Notes: generated by a model not told the origin, from the sequence alone. DNA of 38,236 bases from Smithella sp. PtaU1.Bin162 (GCA_002068015.1 MVRV01000082.1:1-38236), one strand, 5' to 3'. Shown: positions 1-8,581, counted from the first letter of the stretch. Made by a program: numbers and translations.

Positions 1-5
1 CTTTC

Positions 6-1115
6 ATGGAACAGTCCAACCGCTATCTTGCCCTGGACGTTTTGCGAGGCATGACCATTGCGCTCATGATTCTGGTCAATACGCCGGGAAGCTGGGAATA
101 TCTTTATGAGCCTCTGCGGCACGCCGAATGGCACGGCTGCACGCTGACCGATCTGGTATTTCCCTTTTTCCTGTTCGTTGCCGGCGTATCCCTGTTTTTT
201 TCATCCGCCCGTAATAAAACCGCAGGGAGCAAAGAATTCATTTTGCGAATAGGTCGCAGAACCTTTTTGATTTTTATTCTCGGAATATTTATCAACACCT
301 ATCCCCAATGGCTGACGGATTATGCGCAGATGAGGATCATGGGAGTGCTGCAAAGAATCGCGCTGGCCTATGGTTTTGCCGCACTCATCGTTCTGGCTGC
401 ACCGCGCAGGTGGCTTCCGGGAATTGGCGCTGTTATTTTGCTTATCTATTGGGGCATCCTCTTCTTTTTCGGCGGCCCGGACCCTTATTCTCTCGAGGGA
501 AATGCCACCATCCCCTTTGACCGCACCATTCTTAGTGAAAACCACCTTTATCGGGGCTTTGGAATCCCCTTCGATCCGGAAGGCATTTTAAGCTCCCTGC
601 CGGCAGCCGTAACCGTCATCATCGGTTATCTGGCGGGAATGATGATTAAAGAAACACCAGAGAACCGGGTTCCGCCGGCACTGATTCTATACGGAGCCGC
701 TTTCACCATCGCCGGATACATTTGGGGATTCATCTTTCCCTTGAACAAACCGCTGTGGACCAGTTCATACGTGCTCTATACGGCGGGACTTGCCGCGCTG
801 CTTTTCGCCTTACTCATTTATATTATCGACAGAAAGGGGTATAAAAAATGGACTATTTCTTTTGTGGTTTTCGGAATGAACCCCCTGTTTCTTTTTATTC
901 TGTCGGTTCTCTGGGGAAAAACGCTGCGCCTGTTAATTCACGTCCCCGACGGAGAGGGCAATACGATGTCCGGAAGCATCTGGTTGTATCAAAATATCTT
1001 TGTGCCTCTCGCCGGCAACCTAAACGGATCTCTGGCGTATGCACTGGCACATATTGTCTTCTTCTGGCTGATCGGTTACGTGCTTTATAAATTCCGGTTT
1101 TTCATTAAGGTGTAA
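6..1115 (+). CDS. HGSNAT/DUF5009-like membrane acyltransferase
   Basis: Multi-pass membrane protein of 369 aa resembling heparan-alpha-glucosaminide N-acetyltransferase and bacterial DUF5009 proteins, which transfer acetyl groups from acetyl-CoA across the membrane to amino sugars. The N-terminus carries the family opening LALDVLRGM near residue 8, then a His-containing motif HAEWHGCTLTDLVFPFF. Its H39 lines up, by my reading, with the catalytic His of human HGSNAT. About ten hydrophobic segments follow, with a basic C-terminal end. Only five bases lie upstream in the window, so the ribosome site cannot be judged; the start is chosen because the family motif begins right after it. The next gene follows 42 bp later on the same strand. 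The substrate is unknown; cell-wall or exopolysaccharide amino sugars are likely (inference). Confidence 0.8.
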   Translation: MEQSNRYLALDVLRGMTIALMILVNTPGSWEYLYEPLRHAEWHGCTLTDLVFPFFLFVAGVSLFFSSARNKTAGSKEFILRIGRRTFLIFILGIFINTYPQWLTDYAQMRIMGVLQRIALAYGFAALIVLAAPRRWLPGIGAVILLIYWGILFFFGGPDPYSLEGNATIPFDRTILSENHLYRGFGIPFDPEGILSSLPAAVTVIIGYLAGMMIKETPENRVPPALILYGAAFTIAGYIWGFIFPLNKPLWTSSYVLYTAGLAALLFALLIYIIDRKGYKKWTISFVVFGMNPLFLFILSVLWGKTLRLLIHVPDGEGNTMSGSIWLYQNIFVPLAGNLNGSLAYALAHIVFFWLIGYVLYKFRFFIKV

Positions 1116-1157
1116 GAATGAGTAATCAGGTATAATATATTTGAGCAGGAGGTTTTT

Positions 1158-1733
1158 ATGAGTGCATTTATTGATCCGCCGAAGTCCATCCCCTTTTACC
1201 TGAAAATCGGCATATGGATTTCCAAAATAGTCACGGGCCGGGATCTTTTACCCGGCAAGCTGCTGGCCTGGTATCCAAAAGCGGCGTTAAGCTCCGGCAT
1301 CATGGAAGCCGCGGTTGCCCACAAGGATGGAAATCTGGATAAAAGGATTCTCAAGCTTGTCCGGCTTCGGACATCTTTTTGTGTTGCCTGCCCTTTTTGC
1401 ATAGACATGAATTCTTATGACTACGATCAATACGGCATTACAAAGGACGAGTTTGCGGCCTTGCAAGGACAGATTGATATTGCTGCAGTAAATACATTTT
1501 CTTCCCGCGAAATCATCGCCATGGAATATGCCGTTTTAATCTCCGGCGCACCCTTGCAATTTCCGCACGAATTCATCGATAAACTGAAAGCGAATTTCAC
1601 CGAGCGGGAAATTGTGATTTTAGCGAGCACATCCGCACAGGTTAATTACTGGGCACGGCTGCTGCAAGCTCTGGGTGTACCGCCTGCCGGATTTTCAGAC
1701 CATTGCGAACTTCAACTGAGAAAACCGGAGTAA
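1158..1733 (+). CDS. carboxymuconolactone decarboxylase/AhpD-like protein
   Basis: 191-aa all-helical protein of the AhpD/carboxymuconolactone decarboxylase (CMD) superfamily. The core (residues about 60-140) contains C75, C78 and C81, giving the CxxC (CPFC) of AhpD-type alkylhydroperoxidase or thiol redox proteins. The His normally four residues after the second Cys is Asn (N85), so classical AhpD proton relay is doubtful. A strong AGGAGG lies just ahead of the ATG. Many such proteins in anaerobes are annotated only by fold, so a redox or detoxification role is a guess. It follows the acyltransferase and ends at a bidirectional terminator shared with the convergent lemA gene. Confidence 0.8.
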   Translation: MSAFIDPPKSIPFYLKIGIWISKIVTGRDLLPGKLLAWYPKAALSSGIMEAAVAHKDGNLDKRILKLVRLRTSFCVACPFCIDMNSYDYDQYGITKDEFAALQGQIDIAAVNTFSSREIIAMEYAVLISGAPLQFPHEFIDKLKANFTEREIVILASTSAQVNYWARLLQALGVPPAGFSDHCELQLRKPE

Positions 1734-1738
1734 TGCAG

Positions 1739-1783
1739 AAAAGCCCTGACTTTTCTTACGAAAAATTCAGGGCTTTTTATTTT
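1739..1783. terminator. bidirectional intrinsic terminator
   Basis: Perfect 11-bp stem (1739-1749 with 1767-1777) built on AAAAGCCCTGA, with a 17-nt loop and T-rich sequence on both sides. It sits between the ends of the AhpD-like gene (+) and lemA (-), so it can serve both. Confidence 0.85.
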
Positions 1784-1802
1784 TATTCAACTGCTGTTAA
1801 CG

Positions 1803-2378
1803 CTAGAATTTTACCTTGGGTACAGCTTTCGCGTCTTTCGGGGCTTCAAAAAATGCCGCTTCTTTAAACCCGTACATACCCGCCAGAAAGTTTGCCGGGA
1901 ACGATCTGATCGCTTCGTTGTAAATTTGTACGGCATCATTGTATCTTTTTCTTTCCACGGCAATGCGGTTTTCCGTACCGGCGAGCTCATCTTGCAATTT
2001 CATGAAATTCTGGTTCGATTTTAAATCCGGGTATCTTTCCACAACAACCATTAAGCGGGAAAGTGCACCGGTCAATTCATTATTCGCGGCAATTTTATCC
2101 GGAACATTTCCCGCACCGCCTACTTTCGCCCGTGCGTTCGTCACTTCTACGAGGACATCATGCTCCTGTTTGGCATAACCTTTCACTGTTTCCACCAGAT
2201 TGGGAATCAAATCAAACCGCCTTTGCAGCTGATTTTCCACCTGCGACCAGGCCGCTTTAATTCCGACATCCATCTTAACGAATTTATTATAATTCCCCGC
2301 AAAGAAAGAATATAACACTATAGCCAGAACAACAATTACCGCAAGAACTATAAGTAGTGTTTTCTTTTTCGAATCCAT
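1803..2378 (-). CDS. lemA: LemA family protein
   Basis: 191-aa LemA family protein. It has one N-terminal membrane anchor (residues about 8-28) followed by a helical-bundle domain with the family signature AWSQVENQLQRRFDLIPNLV and a later conserved block around NFLAGMYGFKEAAFF. GGGGAGGATAAA precedes the ATG. The function of LemA is not firmly known; in many bacteria it is encoded with a TPM-domain (YgcG-like) protein, as here two genes upstream. The arrangement TPM, nucleotidyltransferase-like, lemA in one direction suggests a membrane-associated complex or shared stress role (inference). Length is normal for the family. Confidence 0.92.
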   Translation of the reverse strand: MDSKKKTLLIVLAVIVVLAIVLYSFFAGNYNKFVKMDVGIKAAWSQVENQLQRRFDLIPNLVETVKGYAKQEHDVLVEVTNARAKVGGAGNVPDKIAANNELTGALSRLMVVVERYPDLKSNQNFMKLQDELAGTENRIAVERKRYNDAVQIYNEAIRSFPANFLAGMYGFKEAAFFEAPKDAKAVPKVKF

Positions 2379-2410
2379 TTTATCCTCCCCGATTATTTTA
2401 AGTTTCCCTT

Positions 2411-3136
2411 TTATAAACTGTCCACCATGTTACAGATATTATTGATTTCCTTTAAATACTTTCCGAAAGCAGCGATGATCTCTTCGGAGTTGAGCTTATC
2501 TATTCCTTCTTTAATATCGGCGCATAACATAAATACTCCCGCATCAATTGTAAAGAGCTTTCCCGCTTCTTTTATTGTATCGCGCCTCCCCTGCGGAGCC
2601 TTCCCTTCCTTGAAATACAACAGGGCATTGAAAATTGAAATAAAAGCAGTGAGTGAATTACTGATGAGCTGCCTCAAAAGCTTTGCCTTGCCTTCCGATT
2701 CCAAAAATCCCTGCCTCAGAAGAATCAATTTACCCCGCAGTTCCCGCTCTATTTGCAGCCGCAAATATTCCGGATTAAAATTTAACCCGGCAAGTACGTC
2801 TTTCCCATAAATCACGATATGATTGTTTTTCATGTTTAAAAATTCAATGGGATAGGAATCGAGCGATGATTCAATAAAATTACCCGTCATGAAAAGCGGC
2901 ACGGCAACACGGCGTTTTTTCCAGGACTTCACCGTATCCAAAATATCGGTAAATTTGTCCAGCCCCGCCGCTGTAGGCACAATCAGCAAATTTATATCCG
3001 ATTTTCCCGGGATATAATAACCGCCGGCTGCGCTGCCGTAAATGGTCAGAGAAACGAGATCGTTTCCGAATATCTTTAAGTAATCCTGCGTTAAGGGAAC
3101 AAAAATGTCTTGTGGTCTTTCCGGTATTTTTGCCAT
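2411..3136 (-). CDS. nucleotidyltransferase-like protein with altered acidic motif
   Basis: About 241 aa. Residues 28-55 look like a polymerase-beta-type nucleotidyltransferase core: a strand, then G34-S35, then D47-I-N49 followed by LLIV. Active members of the superfamily carry Asp/Glu at both positions of the D-h-D motif; here the second is Asn, so catalysis is uncertain. The C-terminal half is helical. The open frame extends 23 codons upstream, but that part overlaps the end of the TPM gene. The ATG at 3136 has AAGGTGAAGAAT in front of it and leaves a clean 22-bp gap, so I chose it. Substrate unknown. It lies between the TPM and LemA genes in one apparent operon. Confidence 0.75.
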   Translation of the reverse strand: MAKIPERPQDIFVPLTQDYLKIFGNDLVSLTIYGSAAGGYYIPGKSDINLLIVPTAAGLDKFTDILDTVKSWKKRRVAVPLFMTGNFIESSLDSYPIEFLNMKNNHIVIYGKDVLAGLNFNPEYLRLQIERELRGKLILLRQGFLESEGKAKLLRQLISNSLTAFISIFNALLYFKEGKAPQGRRDTIKEAGKLFTIDAGVFMLCADIKEGIDKLNSEEIIAAFGKYLKEINNICNMVDSL

Positions 3137-3158
3137 ATTCTTCACCTTAATTTTTTTA

Positions 3159-3968
3159 TTAAAAACTCCGGCCGGCGCCGCCGCCACCGCTTCCGCCGCC
3201 ACCAAAACCTCCGAAGCCGCCGCTGAAGCCGCCGCTACCGCGTCCGCTGCTGCTTACAAGTAAAAGCAAAATCCAGGGGAGCATAGACCTGCCCGTTTTT
3301 GTTCCCAAAAGCAAAACAGCGGCAATGAAAAAGATAACCAATCCGAAGATGCTGATACCTTTTTGCTCAGGCCGCGCTTTTTGCCGGGATGATAAAGCAA
3401 ATCCGTCAATAGATACTCCGGCATCTTTGGCAATATAGGCAGCCGAGGCATACATCGCATTGAAAAGCCCCACACCGTAGTTGCCCTCTTTAAAATGCGG
3501 CACAACATACTTGTCGAGTATTTCACCTATCAAACCATCCGGCAGTACTCCTTCCAGCCCGTAGCCGGTTTCAATCCGGATTTTTCTTTCCTGAACAGCC
3601 AAAACAATTAATAAGCCTTTATCTTCATCCTTCTTGCCGATTCCCCAAGCCTGGTAAAGGCCGTTGGCATAAAGGTTTATTTCCTCGTTGTCCCCGATTG
3701 TCGGCACAGTGGCGACAACCAAAGCCGCGCCGGTTTTTTGCAGTACCTCGCGGGCCAGTGCTTCCATTCTTTGGAAATTATCCTTATCAATGACTTTCGC
3801 AAAATCATTGACTGCTCCCCGGGGAGAGGGGTATTTTTCCGCTGCCGGGAGATAATGCGCGGCAAAAATTACAAATAGCGCCGCAACCAGTGCGGAAATC
3901 AGTTTTCCCCTTACGGAAGGTTTGTTAGTTTGAGTTTTCACAAATCGCCGAAAATTTCCCAAATCCAT
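3159..3968 (-). CDS. TPM domain (YgcG-like) membrane protein
   Basis: 269-aa exported protein. A positively charged N-terminus is followed by a hydrophobic signal/anchor (about 23-41). The TPM domain (about 45-180) has the family features VNDFAKVID, LLIVLAVQERKIRIETGYGLEG and ILDKYVVPHFKEGNY. A second membrane segment lies around 205-240, and the tail is a low-complexity Gly/Ser stretch ending in AGRSF. This is the usual YgcG/Psb32-like layout: extracytoplasmic TPM domain, membrane helix, Gly-rich tail. It is first of three co-directional genes with the nucleotidyltransferase-like and LemA proteins. The ribosome site before the ATG is weak, so the exact start is uncertain. Confidence 0.85.
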   Translation of the reverse strand: MDLGNFRRFVKTQTNKPSVRGKLISALVAALFVIFAAHYLPAAEKYPSPRGAVNDFAKVIDKDNFQRMEALAREVLQKTGAALVVATVPTIGDNEEINLYANGLYQAWGIGKKDEDKGLLIVLAVQERKIRIETGYGLEGVLPDGLIGEILDKYVVPHFKEGNYGVGLFNAMYASAAYIAKDAGVSIDGFALSSRQKARPEQKGISIFGLVIFFIAAVLLLGTKTGRSMLPWILLLLVSSSGRGSGGFSGGFGGFGGGGSGGGGAGRSF

Positions 3969-4180
3969 AATGACAAATTATTTTTTATTTCAACGGTTTT
4001 TCCAAATGACTATTACCCGGTGTTTGACGGTAATCTAACCAGAGGTTACGGTTCTGTCAAGCTTAATATGGCTTTATAAAAATAACCTTGCACAAATCCA
4101 TTCCCGGTATTAACGTGCATCCGCAAATGATCTCACGGATAATACTCATCTATGATCACAACTGCCGATGAAAAACTTTT
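3969..4180. promoter_or_regulatory. divergent intergenic region with nested dyad
   Basis: The 212-bp divergent gap between the TPM gene and the radical SAM gene. It contains a nested dyad: TTGAC (4024-4028) with GTCAA (4056-4060), enclosing TAACC (4036-4040) and GGTTA (4044-4048). I cannot assign promoters with confidence. Confidence 0.35.
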
Positions 4181-5719
4181 ATGAAACCGAAAATAATTTT
4201 TATCCATCCTCCGGTCAGTAAGCCGGCCGAACCACCGGCCGGCGTCGCGAAGCTGGCGGGATCACTTACGGCAAAGGGAATCGCATACGAAGTCATTGAT
4301 GCCAATCTGGAGGGCATGCTTTTCCTGCTCAAAAGTGAGACCTCAAAAGATAAAGCCGCGGACAGATGGACAATGCGCGCCCGCAGGCATCTGGAGAATA
4401 ATGTTTCCGCCCTGCGGGCAAGCGGGATTTATCAGAATCAAAGCCGCTACCGGCGTGCGGTAAGCGATATTAATCGACTGCTCGGCTCCGCCGGTAAAGA
4501 TTACGGCGTCGCGTTGTCACTGAGTGATTATCATGACCGGCTTTTAACTCCGGTGAAAAGCCATGATTTGTTTTCGGCAGCCGGGAATCCTGAACAAAAT
4601 CTTTTCTATCATTACTTTTCCGCACGGTTGGAAAATGCTCTTCAGGAAAACCCTGATTTTATCGGTTTTTCCCTAAATTACTTAAGTCAGGCGCTTTGTA
4701 CTTTTGCCATGATCGGATTTCTCAAAAAGAATAACCCCCGGCAAAAAATTATTCTGGGCGGATCTCTCGCCACATCCTGGACAAAAATAACCGGCGGCAG
4801 CAATATTTTCAGTGGACTGGTCGATGAAATAGTGGCGGGAAGGGGTGAAGAAAAGTTGCTCGAACTTCTGGGCAAGAAGGACTGCTCTTGGAATTTCGCG
4901 CCTGCTTATGGAAATTTTCCGTTAACCGACTATCTTTCGCCCGGTCTGGTTTTACCTTACAGCACAGCGCATGGCTGCTACTGGCATTCATGCTCGTTTT
5001 GTCCCGAAAAAGCAGAAGACAATCCCTACTTGCCGCAGCCCGCAAATCAGGTACTTACGCAACTGCAGAGCCTGCGCGATGAATTACATCCCGGGTTAAT
5101 TCATCTTCTGGATAATGCGTTAAGCCCGGCGCTTCTCAGAGCTTTAGCCGATTCTTCTTTGGGTATCCCCTGGTATGGATTTACAAGGATTACTTCTCAT
5201 CTTACGGATGAAGATTTCTGCCGGTCTTTAAAGAAGAGCGGTTGCGTCATGCTGAAGCTCGGCATTGAATCCGGCGATCAGAAAGTACTGGATAAGCTGC
5301 ATAAAGGGATAGAACTGACGATAGTTTCCCGGGTTTTGCAGACGTTAAAGAAGGCGGGAATTGCCACCTATGTTTATCTGCTTTTCGGCACACCGCCGGA
5401 AGACGAAGAAAGCGCAGTAAAGACGCTCAATTTCACCGTCGGGCATTCCGATTGTATTGATTTCCTTAATCTCGCCATTTTTAACCTGCCGGTCGCAAGC
5501 GAAGAAGCAAAGAGTCTTGCCACCGCCGATTTTTATGAAGGAGATCTCTCGCTGTACAAGGATTTTGCGCATCCGGCATCCTGGCAGCGCGCGGACGTGC
5601 GCAGATTTCTGGAAAAGACCTTCAAAAAACATCCGGCCGCCGCTGCAATTATCGAGCGTACGCCGCCTTATTTTACTTCCAACCATGCACCGTTTTTTGT
5701 TCTGAACAAAACCTGCTGA
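4181..5719 (+). CDS. B12-binding domain radical SAM protein
   Basis: 512-aa protein with an N-terminal cobalamin-binding-like (Rossmann) region (about 1-240), opening with a strand then HPPVSKPAEPPAGVAKLAG and later ILGGSLAT. A radical SAM core follows. The iron-sulfur cysteines are C266, C271 and C274, spaced CX4CX2C (CYWHSCSFC) rather than the textbook CX3CX2C; this variant is, to my knowledge, seen in other B12-type radical SAM proteins. Motifs typical of the TIM barrel follow (KLGIESGDQKVLDKLHKG, then a Gly-rich strand). No substrate, RiPP precursor or partner enzyme is visible nearby, so the reaction is unknown. No good ribosome site precedes the ATG. It ends at a long hairpin shared with the convergent epimerase gene. 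Confidence 0.85.
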   Translation: MKPKIIFIHPPVSKPAEPPAGVAKLAGSLTAKGIAYEVIDANLEGMLFLLKSETSKDKAADRWTMRARRHLENNVSALRASGIYQNQSRYRRAVSDINRLLGSAGKDYGVALSLSDYHDRLLTPVKSHDLFSAAGNPEQNLFYHYFSARLENALQENPDFIGFSLNYLSQALCTFAMIGFLKKNNPRQKIILGGSLATSWTKITGGSNIFSGLVDEIVAGRGEEKLLELLGKKDCSWNFAPAYGNFPLTDYLSPGLVLPYSTAHGCYWHSCSFCPEKAEDNPYLPQPANQVLTQLQSLRDELHPGLIHLLDNALSPALLRALADSSLGIPWYGFTRITSHLTDEDFCRSLKKSGCVMLKLGIESGDQKVLDKLHKGIELTIVSRVLQTLKKAGIATYVYLLFGTPPEDEESAVKTLNFTVGHSDCIDFLNLAIFNLPVASEEAKSLATADFYEGDLSLYKDFAHPASWQRADVRRFLEKTFKKHPAAAAIIERTPPYFTSNHAPFFVLNKTC

Positions 5720-5746
5720 TTGATTGCAACGAATAAAGCAACGCGG

Positions 5747-5783
5747 GCAGCATTATGCCGGATTTTATCCGGCATAATGCTGC
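5747..5783. terminator. 17-bp perfect hairpin between convergent genes
   Basis: A perfect 17-bp inverted repeat (5747-5763 with 5767-5783) around a TTT loop, starting GCAGCATTATGCCGG. It lies between the radical SAM gene and the epimerase-like gene, which converge on it. Neither side has a clear T-run, so it may stop transcripts by structure, protect 3' ends, or be a repeat element. Confidence 0.6.
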
Positions 5784-5795
5784 TGCAATGAATGG

Positions 5796-6212
5796 TTATT
5801 CAACTTCCGTAAATTCGAACAAGCAACCCAGGTTTGTTTTCGGGTGCACAAAGGCCATTTTGCCGCCCCAAACCTCGGTCTCTCCCAAAACCTGCAATCC
5901 TTTGCTCTCCAGCGATTCTTTAGCCGGGGCATAACTATCTACTTTTAATGAAATATGGTGAATTCCACCGCCGCCGTTTTTGGCAACAAATTTACCGATC
6001 GGGCCTGCGCCTTCCTGTGTTGCCTGCAATAATTCAAACGCCATCGTTCCGACTCTCACAACGGCAGATATGTGCAGCCCGAAATCGACTTTTCCGTCCG
6101 GTGCTTTGCTGGTATCCAATACAGCACCATATTTATCCTGATAGAACTTTATCGCCTCGTCTATATTGGTAACGGCAATGCCAACATGTGCCAACCCTTT
6201 TACGACTCCCAT
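5796..6212 (-). CDS. mce: VOC family protein, methylmalonyl-CoA epimerase-like
   Basis: 138-aa protein of the vicinal-oxygen-chelate fold, closest by eye to methylmalonyl-CoA epimerase, which interconverts (R)- and (S)-methylmalonyl-CoA in propionate metabolism. It shows the two-module pattern: LAHVGIAVTNIDEAIKFY at the start, GGGIHHISLKVD in the middle and FVHPKTNLGCLFEF at the end. Likely metal ligands are H9, H85 or H86, and E133. Length is normal for the family. TTAGGAG lies just upstream of the ATG. It is alone in its transcription unit. No mutase genes are in the window, so the exact substrate could be another acyl-CoA. Confidence 0.8.
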   Translation of the reverse strand: MGVVKGLAHVGIAVTNIDEAIKFYQDKYGAVLDTSKAPDGKVDFGLHISAVVRVGTMAFELLQATQEGAGPIGKFVAKNGGGGIHHISLKVDSYAPAKESLESKGLQVLGETEVWGGKMAFVHPKTNLGCLFEFTEVE

Positions 6213-6306
6213 AACTTATTCTCCTAACTATATTATAATTAAGGTCTATCCCGACCTTTTTTAAGAGAAGTATAGATTAAATTTAAGCATAGATCAATGA
6301 AATCCT

Positions 6307-6329
6307 GCACCGGCAATAACAGCCGGTGC
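6307..6329 (-). terminator. hairpin downstream of AhpD-like gene
   Basis: Perfect 8-bp stem GCACCGGC (6307-6314) with GCCGGTGC (6322-6329), 7-nt loop. It lies 15 bp past the end of the reverse-strand gene at 6344. The following sequence is only moderately T-rich, so termination is likely but not certain. Confidence 0.5.
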
Positions 6330-6343
6330 CAAAGCATAATAAT

Positions 6344-6688
6344 CTATAGTTTTCCTAATTCATCCAAAAACTGGATTACTCTTAAGGACTCGGCAACTCC
6401 GGTTGTACCTCTCATGGTAATCACAACGGAAATAGTCTCCAGGAAATCTTCCCTGGTGGCTCCTAAACCCAAGGCGGCTTCGGCCTGAGCCAGTATGCAA
6501 TTTTGGCAGCCGGCGCCAAGAGCAACGGCCATAGCCATAAGACGTTTTGTTTTGCCGTCTATGGCCCCGTCTTTATATGCTTCCGTCCTTTGTTCAGCAA
6601 GCCGATCCGCAATACTCGGCATGAGTTTCCGAAAGATATCCAGTTGCTTTTTACGATTTTCATTTAATTCAGTTTGTTTTTCCGACAT
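6344..6688 (-). CDS. carboxymuconolactone decarboxylase-like protein
   Basis: 114-aa helical protein of the carboxymuconolactone decarboxylase/AhpD superfamily. C61 and C64 form the CxxC (GCQNC), followed by the usual helix ending in ALGLGATREDFLETISV and a Thr/Gly-rich turn near the C-terminus. The His expected four residues after the second Cys is Gln (Q68), so the peroxidase relay seems altered. AGGAGG precedes the ATG with good spacing. Small CMD proteins of this length are often found in fatty acid or aromatic degradation regions without a proven reaction. It lies between the epimerase-like and thiolase genes, all on the reverse strand but with gaps suggesting separate transcription. Confidence 0.82.
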   Translation of the reverse strand: MSEKQTELNENRKKQLDIFRKLMPSIADRLAEQRTEAYKDGAIDGKTKRLMAMAVALGAGCQNCILAQAEAALGLGATREDFLETISVVITMRGTTGVAESLRVIQFLDELGKL

Positions 6689-6891
6689 AGCTTTCCTCCT
6701 TTTCAGTTTAATTAAATTATTCTATTTTATGTTACCACTTGTTTATTTAATAAGCAAAAACTCCCGCTGTAATATTCGGTGACATTTTGTATTGTTTGAA
6801 TTCGTGCAGAGAGATTCATTTTGATTTTTGGACAACAAAAGATAAAAGGAATAAAAGCAGATTTCTTATTTTAACGGCACTCTGTTTGATG

Positions 6892-6933
6892 TTCTCCGGG
6901 CAGAAATATTATCGCCTGTCCCTGCCCGGAGAA
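6892..6933 (-). terminator. 12-bp hairpin after thiolase
   Basis: Perfect 12-bp stem TTCTCCGGGCAG (6892-6903) with its complement (6922-6933), 18-nt loop, 17 bp past the thiolase stop. No T-run follows on the reverse strand, so it may be a weak terminator or 3'-end stabilising structure. Confidence 0.5.
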
Positions 6934-6950
6934 AGAAAATTATGACCTGT

Positions 6951-8219
6951 TTATTTTATTCGCCGCATCGTGGTCACGCAATTGGTCGCAGCGGAACCAC
7001 CGACGTTGAAGGCAACACCGATTTCCGGCTGGCCTTTGGTACGCTTTACGCCAATCGGTTCACCGGCAAGTTGCTTATATACAAGAGCGTGCATGGAGGC
7101 TCCGGTTGCGCCTACCGGATGACCTTTGGATTTGAGACCGCCGGAAAGGTTGACCGGACATTTATCATCGCGGCTGTATTTCCCTTCCATATAATCAAAT
7201 CCGGCCCGGCCGTCTTTGGAAAGACCCAGCGCTTCCGTACTTAAAAGCTGATTGATGGTAAAGCAATCGTGAACCTCGGCAACATCAACATCATCAATGG
7301 TGATTCCCGCTTCATTAAATGACTGCCGAACAGCTAATTTACCGGCAATCAGTTCATGCATGTTCGGCCGGACGTTGATCGGCAACCTCTCCGTTTTCGA
7401 TCCGATACCGGCAATTTCTACGACTTTATTGCTGATCGCTTTGGCTTCCGTAGTCGGAGCAAGCACAAGAGCCGCCGCGCCGTCGGTAATCAAAGAACAG
7501 TCATGCAATCTTAAGGGATCGGCGATAACCGGATTGCTCCCCTTGCCTTCGGCGGGCAGATTGAGAATTGCTTCGGCTGTAAAAAGACCCATTTTATCAG
7601 GCGGACTGTTTTTACCGAAATGAGCCAGCGGATTTTCCACGCCATTCTTGTACATCAGTGCGGAAACGGCGGCGAGCATCCGGCGCATTTCATCGAGCGA
7701 ATAATTATAGTGTTTCATATAGCCTTTGGCATACTCGGCAAAAAGACCGGGGAAAGTCATCCCCTGGGCGCCTTCTTCAGGCCAGTAAGAAGAACAGGCC
7801 AGAGCATGGGTTGTGCTTTTGGTGTCCAGAAGATTCATCTTTTCCACGCCGATAACAAGAACCCGCTTGAATCTTCCGGATTCCACGCCGAAAAGGGCAT
7901 TATACAAAGCAATCGAAGACGATGCACAGGCTCCTTCCGTTCTTGTCGTATGAACGAAGCGCAGATCATTCGGCGCCACTTCCAACGCCAGCGGCGCATT
8001 GTGTTCCTGATTGACAAACATCGAAGGGGAACAAGTCCCTACCCATATACCATCTATATCTTTGGGATCGATACCGGCATCTTTAATTGCTCCCTGCCCG
8101 GCCTCAATCATCAGATCATAGTAGCTTTTCAAATCCTTTACTTCGCCGGTTTCTTTGTTTTTCTCCACCAATGAATCAAATTTGGTATTGTACGCCCCGA
8201 TAATACTTACCTTACTCAT
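6951..8219 (-). CDS. SCP2/SCP-x type thiolase (acetyl-CoA acetyltransferase family)
   Basis: 422-aa thiolase-fold enzyme that should cleave or form beta-ketoacyl-CoA. The nucleophile is C98 in EGACASSSIAL. The distal half carries AEVHDCFTINQLL (SCP2-type, in place of the NEAF of classical thiolases) and GGLKSKGHPVGATG with the active-site His. The C-terminal conserved Cys (usually CxG) region reads GVAFNVGGSAATNC. AGGAGGGCG precedes the ATG. The gene is divergent from the PAS-sigma54 activator across 591 bp, so the activator may control it. No DUF35 partner is adjacent, unlike the second thiolase at 12848. Substrate chain length cannot be read from sequence. Confidence 0.9.
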   Translation of the reverse strand: MSKVSIIGAYNTKFDSLVEKNKETGEVKDLKSYYDLMIEAGQGAIKDAGIDPKDIDGIWVGTCSPSMFVNQEHNAPLALEVAPNDLRFVHTTRTEGACASSSIALYNALFGVESGRFKRVLVIGVEKMNLLDTKSTTHALACSSYWPEEGAQGMTFPGLFAEYAKGYMKHYNYSLDEMRRMLAAVSALMYKNGVENPLAHFGKNSPPDKMGLFTAEAILNLPAEGKGSNPVIADPLRLHDCSLITDGAAALVLAPTTEAKAISNKVVEIAGIGSKTERLPINVRPNMHELIAGKLAVRQSFNEAGITIDDVDVAEVHDCFTINQLLSTEALGLSKDGRAGFDYMEGKYSRDDKCPVNLSGGLKSKGHPVGATGASMHALVYKQLAGEPIGVKRTKGQPEIGVAFNVGGSAATNCVTTMRRIK

Positions 8220-8581
8220 AAACGCCCTCCTGTTTTTTATTTAAAATATCAATGAAATAGCCTTCCCTTACTTAATATCTCCAATGTTTTCAATGTTGCC
8301 ACAACAGGTAAATCTCCCTGCTGCGGAAATTCAATTTTAGTTAAGTAACCGTCTCCAAACCATGTACTAAACTTTTATTATGATGAAAATTGTTAATATT
8401 TATTTGTATTTGCAGCTTATATGCCAGCAGCATTAAGATAATCGGTAAAAGTCTTGATAAGCGCCCTCTGAATAAAATATTATAAATAAAACAAATATTT
8501 ATCAGATTTTGCCCAATAGAAGAAAATCACAATTACACACTGAATCCACACATAATCTTTCAATAAAAAAATAGTATATCG
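8220..8581. other. A+T-rich divergent intergenic region
   Basis: About 360 bp with no convincing gene between the thiolase and the operator-like cluster. It is strongly A+T-rich, as expected for divergent promoters. I looked for a -24/-12 (GG-N10-GC) sigma-54 promoter on either strand and found no good match. Confidence 0.4.
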
